A stretch of DNA of 5,105 nt, taken from assembly GCA_029932425.1 (NCBI GenBank), contig JAOZQC010000042.1:1-5105 (forward strand), in the 5' to 3' direction. The notes beneath the pieces were generated by a model. It searched no databases. It was not told the DNA's origin and saw nothing but the letters and a program-made list of their open reading frames with translations. This document shows positions 1 to 5,105 of this stretch, piece by piece; positions within the stretch are counted from its first letter, which is position 1; every line of letters starts with the position of its first letter. A program made the position numbers and the translations under genes. Source of the stretch: Planctomycetota bacterium (GTDB taxonomy: Bacteria > Planctomycetota > JAJSAM01).

Positions 1-300
1 TCCGCCGGGGCGCGCTACGCGACGGTGGGGGCCCTCCGCCTGTCTCCCGCGGCGCGCCGCCTGGTCCTCGCCTGGCTCGGCCGCCGCCGGCCGAGACTCG
101 CGGCGCGCTACGCCGATCGCTACGGTCCCGACGGACGGGCGCCTCCGGAGTACCGGCGGCGCCTGGCCGGGATCGCGGGAGCCGCCCGGCGGCGGTACGG
201 CCTGGGGGCGGGTCCCTCCCTCGACGGGCGGGGCGACGGGCAGCTACGACTGCCGTTCGGTTGCCGGGAGGGTTATGCTGTAGGATCCACGGCCGGCTGA
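1..300 (+). CDS. Radical SAM protein, SplB-like/Rv2578c family, C-terminal fragment
   Basis: The frame is open from the first base of the window and ends at TGA 298-300, so this is the 3' end of a longer gene; the GTG at 25 is an internal valine, not a start. About 99 residues are visible. The stretch with LSPAARRLVLAWL, RPRLAARYADRYG and APPEYRRRL resembles the C-terminal tail of the Rv2578c/PA0069-type radical SAM family (relatives of spore photoproduct lyase). As I recall, that tail has a hydrophobic beta strand, then a WL..RP.L...Y..LYG helix region and a P..Y..R helix. The CxxxCxxC iron-sulfur motif that would prove the family lies outside the window. After the arginine-rich helix ending near base 215, the last 27 or so residues are low-complexity and probably not conserved. 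The next gene follows after 20 bp in the same direction. The function of this family is not well established. The family call is from pattern memory only. Confidence 0.6.
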   Translation, partial: SAGARYATVGALRLSPAARRLVLAWLGRRRPRLAARYADRYGPDGRAPPEYRRRLAGIAGAARRRYGLGAGPSLDGRGDGQLRLPFGCREGYAVGSTAG

Positions 301-305
301 GATCG

Positions 306-312
306 AAAGGAG
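306..312 (+). promoter_or_regulatory. Ribosome binding site of the VOC gene
   Basis: AAAGGAG lies 8 bases upstream of the ATG at 321. It decides the start in favour of 321 over an upstream in-frame TTG at 261, which would overlap the preceding gene and add 20 residues unlike the start of a VOC domain. Confidence 0.7.
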
Positions 313-320
313 CGCGGGCC

Positions 321-680
321 ATGCCCCACGACATCTGCCACGTGGAGATCCGGAGCGTCGATCCGCCCCGCTCCCGGGAGTTCCTCGGGAAGCTCTTCGG
401 CTGGACGTTCCAGCCCATGGACGAGAGCTACTGGTTCTACTCCACCCCCCGGGGGCCCGGCGGCGGCCTGGAGAAGGTGGACGGGGTCCCGTCCGAGGAG
501 GGCGCCTTCCGGATCTACGTGCACGTGGACTCCATCCGCGACACCCTCGCCCGGGCGGAGGCCCTCGGCGGAGAGGTCCGGACCCCCCGCACGGAGATCG
601 GCGGCGGTCACGGGTTCTACGCCTTCCTGAGGGAGCCCGGGGGAGCGGTGCTGGGGCTCTGGGAGGCCCAGGGAGAGTAG
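321..680 (+). CDS. VOC family (glyoxalase/bleomycin-resistance fold) protein
   Basis: This is a 119-residue protein, the usual length of a single-domain vicinal oxygen chelate protein with two beta-alpha-beta-beta-beta modules. The first module starts at once (HVEIRSVDPPRSREFLGKLFGW, about residues 7-28), with the typical helix 'S..F...LFGW' after strand one. The second starts at RIYVHVDSIRDTLARAEALGG (64-84), and the closing strands FLREPGGAVLGLWE (102-115) match the usual '.DPeGn..gLwe' ending. Candidate metal ligands by position are His7, His68 and Glu115, but no active site can be assigned safely. The best match in style is the SgaA/CFP30-like subgroup of small cytosolic VOC proteins, whose substrates are mostly unknown. 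There is no signal peptide. The gene sits 20 bp after the radical SAM gene and 2 bp before the next, so it is probably co-transcribed. Substrate and reaction cannot be told. Confidence 0.85.
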   Translation: MPHDICHVEIRSVDPPRSREFLGKLFGWTFQPMDESYWFYSTPRGPGGGLEKVDGVPSEEGAFRIYVHVDSIRDTLARAEALGGEVRTPRTEIGGGHGFYAFLREPGGAVLGLWEAQGE

Positions 681-682
681 CC

Positions 683-2125
683 ATGCGTCGGTACATCGTC
701 GTGGTCCTGCTGCTGGCGGCGGGCGCCGCCGGGGCCCGGGAGGAGAAGCGCCCGTGGGAGCGTTACGCCCAGAAGGAGGCGGAGTTCCTCCGGGCGATCG
801 CCGCCAAGTACGTCGAGCTCGGCGACGAGGCCCGGAAGGCGAAGCTCTACCAGTTCGCCCGCGAGGCCTACGAGGAGGCGCTGAAGTACCAGGAGCACAA
901 CCGGACCGCCCGCAAGCTCCTCGGCTACGTCCGCCGGGGCCGCAAGTGGGTCCTCGATCCCGTGGAGTCGAGGAAGCTCCCGGAGAAGAACACCCGCCCC
1001 CAGAACGTGAGCGAGGACGAGTTCCGGCGGACGGTGGTGAAGGACTTCCTCGAGAAGAAGAGGAAGGTCGGGGTCTACGTGGGGCGGAAGTACGCCGGCC
1101 TCGGGCGGTGGTGCCAGAAGGAGGGGTACCCCGACCAGGCGAAGAAGGCCTGGGAGAAGGCGCTCCACTTCGATCCCGACAACGAGATCGCGAGGAAGGG
1201 CCTGGGGTACCGGAAGGTGGACGGCAAGTGGCTCACCGAGAAGCAGATCCGGGCGCGGAAGGAGGCGAAGGAGGGGAAGCTGGTGGACGACAGCCCCTCC
1301 CGCTTCGAGGGGCCGCTCGGGGTCAAGCTCACGAAGATGGAGTCCGCCCACTTCCGGGTGGAGACCGTCTACGGCCCGAAGGCGGCGAAGAACTACATCA
1401 AGAACCTGGAGACCACGTACGCCTACTTTCTCCGCGATGTGGGTCAACCCGAGGATCGGGACGTCTTCGGGGGGCGGAAGGCGTTCTTCCTGGTCCTCGG
1501 CTCGAAGGAGCAGTGGGTCCGCTACGTCGACCTGTTCCACGGCGGATCGAAGCGCCAGAAGGAGTTCACGAAGAAGCTCCGCGGCTCCCTGAGCTCCCCG
1601 GGCCTCTTCGGCGCCCAGTACGAGGGAGAGAAGGGGAACGAGAGCACGACCATCGACGGCCTGGTCCACAAGGCCGCCCACTTCCTCGTCTACCACTACT
1701 GGAACCTCCGGCCGGCCTGGCTCTCCGAGGGCTTCGCCTACTACTACACGGTGAAGGTCCTGAACTCGACACGGACCCATTGCGTGGCCCTGGGCACCTA
1801 CGAGCACCAGGGAGGGGGCATGAAGAAGTGGGGGGACTCGGAGAACTGGAAGGAGCTGGTCAAGGGGGAGGTGTTGAAGAACGCGGACCCGGACCTCCGC
1901 ATGTTCTTCCGCGTACCCATCTCGGAGCTCCAGTTCCAGGCCTCCGTGAAGGCGTGGTCCCTGATCACCTGGCTCTTCGACAAGCACCGGGAGAAGTTCC
2001 TGAAGTGGCTCGAGGCGGTGGGCCATCGCGGGGCGAAGCAGGAGGATGCCTTCCGGGAGATCTTCGGGTGGCCCCTGGAGCAGGTCGACAAGGAGTGGCG
2101 CGAGTACGTGAAGGTGAACACCTGA
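683..2125 (+). CDS. Exported TPR protein with inactive gluzincin-like (HKAAH) peptidase domain
   Basis: The protein has 480 residues. The ATG at 683 is preceded by GGGAG (671-675) at 7-base spacing, inside the end of the VOC gene. Residues 1-18 form a signal peptide: Arg2-Arg3, a hydrophobic core IVVVLLLAA, and a likely cleavage after AGA (16-18). Two helical TPR-like modules follow at 45-90 and 139-184, each ending in LGY.....KW. From about 218 (MESAHFRVETVYGPKAAKNY) the sequence looks like the region that precedes the metallopeptidase core in DUF1570/peptidase-MA-like proteins. The core has HKAAH at 329-333 and WLSEGFAYYY at 346-355, with Glu349 in the place of the third zinc ligand of gluzincins. 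The catalytic Glu of HExxH is Lys330, so both histidines and the distal Glu are kept but hydrolysis is unlikely. The C-terminal part (about 405-475) is helical and aromatic-rich, as is usual for such domains. Lysine is abundant (52 residues). It probably acts in the periplasm or outside the cell as a binding or structural protein. The peptidase-like fold is inferred from motif order, not from a search. Confidence 0.75.
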   Translation: MRRYIVVVLLLAAGAAGAREEKRPWERYAQKEAEFLRAIAAKYVELGDEARKAKLYQFAREAYEEALKYQEHNRTARKLLGYVRRGRKWVLDPVESRKLPEKNTRPQNVSEDEFRRTVVKDFLEKKRKVGVYVGRKYAGLGRWCQKEGYPDQAKKAWEKALHFDPDNEIARKGLGYRKVDGKWLTEKQIRARKEAKEGKLVDDSPSRFEGPLGVKLTKMESAHFRVETVYGPKAAKNYIKNLETTYAYFLRDVGQPEDRDVFGGRKAFFLVLGSKEQWVRYVDLFHGGSKRQKEFTKKLRGSLSSPGLFGAQYEGEKGNESTTIDGLVHKAAHFLVYHYWNLRPAWLSEGFAYYYTVKVLNSTRTHCVALGTYEHQGGGMKKWGDSENWKELVKGEVLKNADPDLRMFFRVPISELQFQASVKAWSLITWLFDKHREKFLKWLEAVGHRGAKQEDAFREIFGWPLEQVDKEWREYVKVNT

Positions 2126-2195
2126 CCGGGCCTCTCCCTCCGGGTCTCCCCGGCCGGGCTCGACCGGCCCGCGGGGGTCGTCCGGAGGGCGGGCG
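2126..2195. other. 70-bp spacer with GC-rich inverted repeat
   Basis: The gap between the pseudopeptidase gene and the TPR gene holds a perfect 6-bp inverted repeat, GGCCGG (2152-2157) and CCGGCC (2164-2169), around the loop GCTCGA. No T-tract follows, so it is not a standard intrinsic terminator. In sequence this GC-rich it may be chance, or it may stabilise or attenuate the transcript. The end of the gap carries the ribosome binding site of the next gene. No promoter can be recognised. Confidence 0.35.
2184..2189 (+). promoter_or_regulatory. Ribosome binding site of the TPR membrane protein gene
   Basis: GGAGGG lies 6 bases upstream of the GTG at 2196. It supports that GTG over the in-frame ATG at 2235 (codon 14), which has no comparable purine-rich site in front of it. 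Confidence 0.65.
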
Positions 2196-4253
2196 GTGAG
2201 CGTCCCCTCCCGGCGCCGCCGCCGTTCCCGGCGGATGCCGCTCTCCCCCCGGGGACTCCTCGTCCTCGCCCTCCTCCTCCCGGGAGCGGGGCTCGCCGGG
2301 TTCTTCCTCCTCCGGCCCCGGGAGGAGGCGCCCGCCAGGTTCGATCGCCTCCTCTCCCGGGCGGACCGGGCGGTGGCGGCGGGGGAGTACGCCCGGGCCC
2401 GGGAACTCCTCGCGCCCTGCCTCGCCGCCCGGCCCCGGGACCCCCGGGCGCTTTATCTCGAGGGGCGCTGCCTGGCGGGGCTCGGGCGCCGGGAGGAGGG
2501 GCTGGGAAGGATCCGCGAGGCGCTTCGCCTCCGGGGGGACCTGCCCGGGGCGCGCCTCTTCCTGGCCCGGGAGCTGGCGTCCCGGGGGGAGTACCGGCGG
2601 GCCCTGGAGGAGGCGCGCCTGGCCCCGGAAGCCGGGGCGCACCTGGTGCGGGCGCGGGTGCTGGCGGTCCTCGGGCGCGAGGAGGAGGCCTCGGAGGCCT
2701 ACGCCCGGGCGACGGCGGGAGGGGAGGCGGACCTCCGGGTCCTGGGAGAGGCCTTCGATCTCGAGCGGCGCCTGGCCGCCCGGGAGACGGCGGCGGGAGG
2801 ACTCCACGGAGGGCGGCTGGCGGATCTCTTCGCGCGGATCCGGCGCCGGGCGGCCCTCCGGCTCGAGGACCACCCGGAGGACGCCCGGACCCTCCTGCTC
2901 CTGGCCCGCGTGGAGGAAGCGGCGGGCATCCTGGATCCGGGGGAGGTGAGGAAGCGCTTCGAGGCCGCCCGGCGGGCGGCGCCCGGGGACGCGGAGGTCC
3001 TCGCCCGCTTCGCGGCCTTCCTCTCCCGGGCGGGGGAGAGGGACGAGGCGCGGGCGCGGTTCGAGGAGGCCCTCCGGGAACATCCCTCTCCGGGCCTCTC
3101 GATCGCCTTCGCGGCCTTCCGGGAGGCGGCGGGCGAGGTGGAGGAGGGAATCGGGGTCCTGGGCCGGGCCCTGGCCGCCCGGCCCGGGGACGCGGGGCTC
3201 CGGGCCGCCCTGGTGCGGGCCCTCCTCCGGGCGGGAAGGGCGGAGGAGGCGCTCCGCACGGCGGAGGCCGCGCCGGAGGGAGCGGCCGGCGATCCGATTC
3301 TCCGGGAGGCCGCGGGGGACGCGGCGCTCGCGGCCGGGGACCGGGAGGCCGCGGAGGCGGCCTGGCGGGAAGCGCTCCGGAAGCGTCCCGGGGACCTGGC
3401 GCTCCTCCGGAAGACGATCCGCCCCTGGGTCCCCGATCTCGCCCGGGGGGACCGGGCCCCGGGGACGGTGCGGGCCGGGCGCCGCCTGGCCGAGCTCCGG
3501 GAGCGAAACCCCTGGGACCGGGACGGGCTCCTCTGGGCCGCGGAGGCGGCGCGGGGGAACGGGCGGGAGGGCCTGGCCCTGAACCTCCTGTCGCGGCTCC
3601 TCGATCTCCGCCCGGAGGACCTCCCGGCCCGGATCCTCCGGGGAAGGATCCTCCTGGCGCGCGGCCGCACCGACGACGCGCTCCGGGACCTCCTCCGGGT
3701 GGTGCGGTCGGGCCGGGCGCCGCCGGACGTGATCCTCTCCTTCGCCCGGGCCGCGCTCCCCGCGGGACGGAACGCGGAGGCGGCGGCCGCCTGCGAGCGG
3801 GGGCTCGCCGCCTCTCCCGGATCGGTCCCCCTCCACGCGGCCCTCGGCCGGGCGCTCCTCGCCCTCGGCCGGGAGGGGGAGTTTCTCCGGCGCCTGGACC
3901 GGGCCCCGGAAGCGGTCCGGCGGGATCCGGAGGTACGGGTGCTCCGGGCCCGGGCCCTCGCGAGGACGGGCCGGGCGGAGGAGGGCGAGCGGATCCTGCT
4001 CGATCTGCTGGGGGAGGATCCGGGGCGCGCCCGCGCCTACGCGGACTTCCTCTTCGCCCTCGGCCGCCGCGAGGAGGCGGAGCGGTTCCTCCGGGAGGCG
4101 AACCGGACCCCCCTGGCCCTGGCCCGCTGGCTGGTGGAGAAGGGCGCCCGGGCGAGCGCGAGGACCCTCCTCACGCGCCTCCTCGAAGAGAACGACTCCG
4201 CCCCCTGGGCCCCCGCGGCCCGGAAGCTCCTCGCCGAACTGAAACACCGCTGA
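2196..4253 (+). CDS. Membrane-anchored TPR-repeat protein
   Basis: The protein has 685 residues, starts at GTG 2196 and stops at TGA 4251-4253. The N-terminus is a basic cluster (RRRRRSRR, 6-13) followed by one hydrophobic segment at about 20-39, which reads as an uncleaved signal anchor with the bulk of the protein outside the cytoplasmic membrane. From about 48 to the end it is a helical-repeat solenoid. TPR-type helix pairs, with A..G....A......L...P spacing, can be seen near 50-80, 84-114, 229-262, 265-296, 300-330, 369-400, 444-473, 477-504, 511-541 and 578-609. Less regular helices fill the gaps, and a possible linker lies near 405-430. No enzymatic domain or lipobox is seen. TPR proteins of this layout usually serve as scaffolds, for example in envelope assembly or polysaccharide export, but nothing here fixes the partner. 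Basic residues are extremely biased: about 123 Arg against 6 Lys. The last four codons and the stop lie inside a 31-bp repeat (4239-4269), so the native C-terminus may have been altered. Confidence 0.8.
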   Translation: MSVPSRRRRRSRRMPLSPRGLLVLALLLPGAGLAGFFLLRPREEAPARFDRLLSRADRAVAAGEYARARELLAPCLAARPRDPRALYLEGRCLAGLGRREEGLGRIREALRLRGDLPGARLFLARELASRGEYRRALEEARLAPEAGAHLVRARVLAVLGREEEASEAYARATAGGEADLRVLGEAFDLERRLAARETAAGGLHGGRLADLFARIRRRAALRLEDHPEDARTLLLLARVEEAAGILDPGEVRKRFEAARRAAPGDAEVLARFAAFLSRAGERDEARARFEEALREHPSPGLSIAFAAFREAAGEVEEGIGVLGRALAARPGDAGLRAALVRALLRAGRAEEALRTAEAAPEGAAGDPILREAAGDAALAAGDREAAEAAWREALRKRPGDLALLRKTIRPWVPDLARGDRAPGTVRAGRRLAELRERNPWDRDGLLWAAEAARGNGREGLALNLLSRLLDLRPEDLPARILRGRILLARGRTDDALRDLLRVVRSGRAPPDVILSFARAALPAGRNAEAAAACERGLAASPGSVPLHAALGRALLALGREGEFLRRLDRAPEAVRRDPEVRVLRARALARTGRAEEGERILLDLLGEDPGRARAYADFLFALGRREEAERFLREANRTPLALARWLVEKGARASARTLLTRLLEENDSAPWAPAARKLLAELKHR

Positions 4254-4269
4254 CAGGCACGGCTTTTTC
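4239..4269. repeat. 31-bp direct repeat, copy 1 (overlaps a gene end)
   Basis: The unit runs from CTGAAACACCGC to GGCTTTTTC and is identical over 31 bases to 4287-4317, with a 48-bp period. It covers the last four sense codons (Leu-Lys-His-Arg) and the TGA stop of the TPR gene. Inside it CCG (4247-4249) and TG (4251-4252) can pair with CA (4258-4259) and CGG (4260-4262) around the loop ACAGG, leaving C4250 bulged. The core TGACAGGCAC resembles short palindromic REP-like elements of the GTGACAGGCAC type that I recall from several bacterial genomes. That resemblance is unverified. Confidence 0.9.
4247..4268 (+). terminator. Possible intrinsic terminator of the + strand operon
   Basis: A 5-bp stem with one bulged C (CCG-C-TG with CACGG, loop ACAGG) is followed after one C by TTTTT (4264-4268), in an otherwise T-poor region. 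The stem is short, so termination may be weak. The identical hairpin and T-run at 4295-4316 could give a second, tandem stop for transcripts that read through. The stop codon of the upstream gene lies in this hairpin, so ribosomes finishing translation would cover it. Confidence 0.45.
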
Positions 4270-4286
4270 ACTTTTCCGCAACGCCG

Positions 4287-4317
4287 CTGAAACACCGCTG
4301 ACAGGCACGGCTTTTTC
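4287..4317. repeat. 31-bp direct repeat, copy 2
   Basis: This is an exact second copy of the 31-bp unit at 4239-4269, separated from it by the 17 bp 4270-4286. The bases flanking the two copies differ on both sides, so the unit is bounded and the two are not part of a longer tandem array. It lies in the non-coding gap between the convergent TPR and apt genes. Confidence 0.9.
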
Positions 4318-4371
4318 GGCGTCCCGGAGCTTGCGGGCGGACCCGGATCTCCCGGCCTCGAGGTTCTCGGG

Positions 4372-4410
4372 CCGCGGGCGGGGCGAAGGGGCCTTCCCGG
4401 CGACCCGCGG
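4372..4410 (-). terminator. GC-rich hairpin just past the end of apt
   Basis: CCGCGGG (4372-4378) and CCCGCGG (4404-4410) form a 7-bp inverted repeat. Nested inside it, GAAG (4385-4388) can pair with CTTC (4393-4396). It starts 5 bp after the apt stop on the - strand. No T-run follows on that strand, so it may protect the 3' end of the mRNA rather than terminate transcription, or it may be chance in GC-rich DNA. Confidence 0.3.
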
Positions 4411-4414
4411 GGCG

Positions 4415-4990
4415 TCACACCTCGGCGAGCGAGAGGACCTCCAGGTCGCCGAGCTTCTCCCGGCCGAGCAGGGAGGGGACCTCCACCACCACGGCCGCGG
4501 AGACCACCACCCCCCCGGCCTGGCGGACGAGGTCGACGCACGCGGCGAGGGTGGTGCCGGTGGCGAGGAGGTCGTCCACGAGGAGCACCCGCCGGCCGCC
4601 CTCCAGCGCGTCCCGGTGGACCTCGAGGGCGTTGAACCCGTACTCGAGCCGGAAGGCCGCGCTCACGTGCTCCCGGGGGAGCTTGCCCGGCCAGCGGATG
4701 GGGATGAAGCCGAGCCCCAGGCGATAGGCGAGGGCGGCTCCGAACACGAAGCCCCGGGCCTCGATTCCGCAGATCACCTCCACTTTCCCGTCGCCGTACC
4801 TGCCGGCCAGGGCGTCGATGATGTCCCGGAAGAGGACCGGATCCTGGAGGATCGGGGTGATGTCGCGGTACCGGACGCCGGGCTTGGGGAAGTCCGGGAT
4901 CTCCAGCACGTGGGTCCGGATGCGCTCGGCCAGCTCCGCGGAGTCCCCGGCGGGGGGGGGCGGGGGGGAGGAGTCCGGAGGGGGGGTCAC
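4415..4990 (-). CDS. apt: Adenine phosphoribosyltransferase
   Basis: This cytosolic purine-salvage enzyme converts adenine and PRPP to AMP and pyrophosphate. With the GTG start at 4990 it has 191 residues, close to the 170-183 usual for Apt. The extra length is a proline-rich leader (TPPPDSSPPPPP, 2-13). The family hallmarks appear in order: IPDFPKPGVRYRDITPIL (31-48), CGIEARGFVFG (74-84), FIPIRWPGKLP (95-105), LEYGFNALEVH (115-125), the PRPP loop VDDLLATGTT (138-147), and SLLGREKL (173-180). The last resembles the C-terminal segment of human-type APRT. One oddity is Trp100 where the family normally has Lys (RKxGKLP). The start is chosen because GGAGGAG lies just upstream and the GTG overlaps the argS stop as GTGA. 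A more distal GTG at 5023 would run deep into argS and add only low-complexity residues. It is probably co-transcribed with argS. Confidence 0.95.
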   Translation of the reverse strand: MTPPPDSSPPPPPAGDSAELAERIRTHVLEIPDFPKPGVRYRDITPILQDPVLFRDIIDALAGRYGDGKVEVICGIEARGFVFGAALAYRLGLGFIPIRWPGKLPREHVSAAFRLEYGFNALEVHRDALEGGRRVLLVDDLLATGTTLAACVDLVRQAGGVVVSAAVVVEVPSLLGREKLGDLEVLSLAEV

Positions 4991-5105
4991 ATCTCCTCCG
5001 GGGCCCGGATGCCGAGGAGCCACAGGCCGCGGGCCAGGACGTCGCGCACGCCGGAGACCAGCCGGAGCCGGGCCGCGGCGGTGGCGGGGTCCCGGCAGAG
5101 GACCT
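4987..5105 (-). CDS. argS: Arginyl-tRNA synthetase, C-terminal fragment
   Basis: On the - strand the last 38 codons of a gene can be read, ending in ATG TGA (4992-4987); the rest lies beyond the right edge of the window. The peptide holds ARLRLVSGVRDVLARGLWLL followed by GIRAPEEM. It matches the very C-terminus of ArgS, the last helices of the DALR anticodon-binding domain, where the family pattern is 'R..L.......VL..GL.LLGi.aPe.M' with the protein ending at that Met. ArgS charges tRNA-Arg with arginine in the cytosol. Catalytic parts (HIGH, KMSKS) are outside the window. The stop overlaps the apt start by 4 bp. The frame is too short to appear as a sizeable ORF, but the end signature is distinctive. 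Confidence 0.88.
   Translation of the reverse strand, partial: VLCRDPATAAARLRLVSGVRDVLARGLWLLGIRAPEEM
4993..4999 (-). promoter_or_regulatory. Ribosome binding site of apt inside argS
   Basis: Read on the - strand, GGAGGAG ends 2 bases before the GTG at 4990; counting the GGAGG core alone, the spacing is 4 bases. The site is formed by the last codons of argS (Pro-Glu-Glu-Met), which fits translational coupling of apt to argS. Confidence 0.6.

Larger units (their letters stand above)
4254..4414. other. Intergenic gap between convergent operons
   Basis: These 161 bp separate the ends of the TPR gene and apt. The left half holds most of the two 31-bp repeats and is distinctly richer in A and T than its surroundings. 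The right half (4318-4414) is GC-rich and holds only the inverted repeat described separately. I see no small gene here. Confidence 0.7.

Noticed and set aside
271..286. A -10-like stretch (TTATGCT) before the VOC gene as a promoter
   Set aside because: No -35 box at a suitable distance can be seen, and the stretch lies inside the end of the upstream reading frame. It is relatively AT-rich but otherwise unsupported.
617..2026. A long open frame on the - strand opposite the pseudopeptidase gene
   Set aside because: The Leu/Val/Pro/Glu-rich product has no recognisable motif, while the + strand has a ribosome site, signal peptide and ordered motifs. Open antisense frames are expected at this GC content.
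754..2199. A second + strand frame overlapping the pseudopeptidase gene
   Set aside because: Its product is dominated by Gly, Arg, Pro and Glu, typical of an out-of-frame reading of GC-rich coding DNA, and no start signal supports it.
4239..4317. Two identical repeats with a short spacer as a minimal CRISPR array
   Set aside because: There are only two units, the 17-bp spacer is too short, there are no cas genes, and the first repeat overlaps a coding sequence and its stop codon.
1965..4541. A long open frame on the - strand across the TPR gene and the repeats, including a repeated KKPCLSAVFQ peptide
   Set aside because: It is a GC-driven shadow of the + strand TPR gene: low-complexity Arg/Pro/Gly composition, no domain, and it runs over both the intergenic repeats and part of apt. 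The repeated peptide is only the 31-bp repeat read in another frame.
4991..5023. A longer apt starting at GTG 5023
   Set aside because: It would overlap the argS end by 37 bases, lacks a ribosome site in front, and adds residues with no counterpart in Apt, whereas GTG 4990 has GGAGGAG and the typical stop-start overlap.

Overview
The window is very GC-rich (about 70% by eye, with G or C in nearly every third codon position) and densely coded. No phylogenetic marker is complete. The lineage guess rests on the GC content and on a secreted TPR plus degenerate metallopeptidase-type protein of a style I associate with Planctomycetota and related deep-branching Gram-negatives. It is tentative.

Left arm, + strand (1-4253): four co-directional genes. 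First comes the C-terminal end of a radical SAM protein, probably SplB-like/Rv2578c family (1-300). A small VOC/glyoxalase-fold protein follows (321-680). Two bases later starts an exported protein with two diverged TPR-like modules and a gluzincin-like domain (683-2125); its HExxH motif reads HKAAH, so it looks like a zinc-site-bearing pseudopeptidase. After 70 bp comes a membrane-anchored, almost lysine-free TPR solenoid of 685 residues (2196-4253). The short gaps, and the absence of a convincing promoter or T-tailed terminator between them, suggest one transcription unit. The last two products probably both act outside the cytoplasmic membrane, one as a soluble protein and one as an anchored scaffold.

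Convergence zone (4239-4414): a 31-bp sequence occurs twice as a direct repeat (4239-4269 and 4287-4317). Each copy holds a small bulged hairpin followed by five T residues. The first copy covers the last four sense codons and the stop codon of the TPR gene. The units could act as transcription terminators, and they resemble REP-like dispersed palindromes. A GC-rich inverted repeat (4372-4410) lies just past the end of the convergent operon.

Right arm, - strand (4415-5105): the C-terminal end of argS (arginyl-tRNA synthetase) overlaps by 4 bp the start of apt (adenine phosphoribosyltransferase). This is a housekeeping pair that looks translationally coupled. The apt N-terminus is encoded by long homopolymer tracts.

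I see no defence system, CRISPR array, phage or transposase gene. The items most worth a second look are the HKAAH pseudopeptidase and the 31-bp repeat embedded in the end of a gene.
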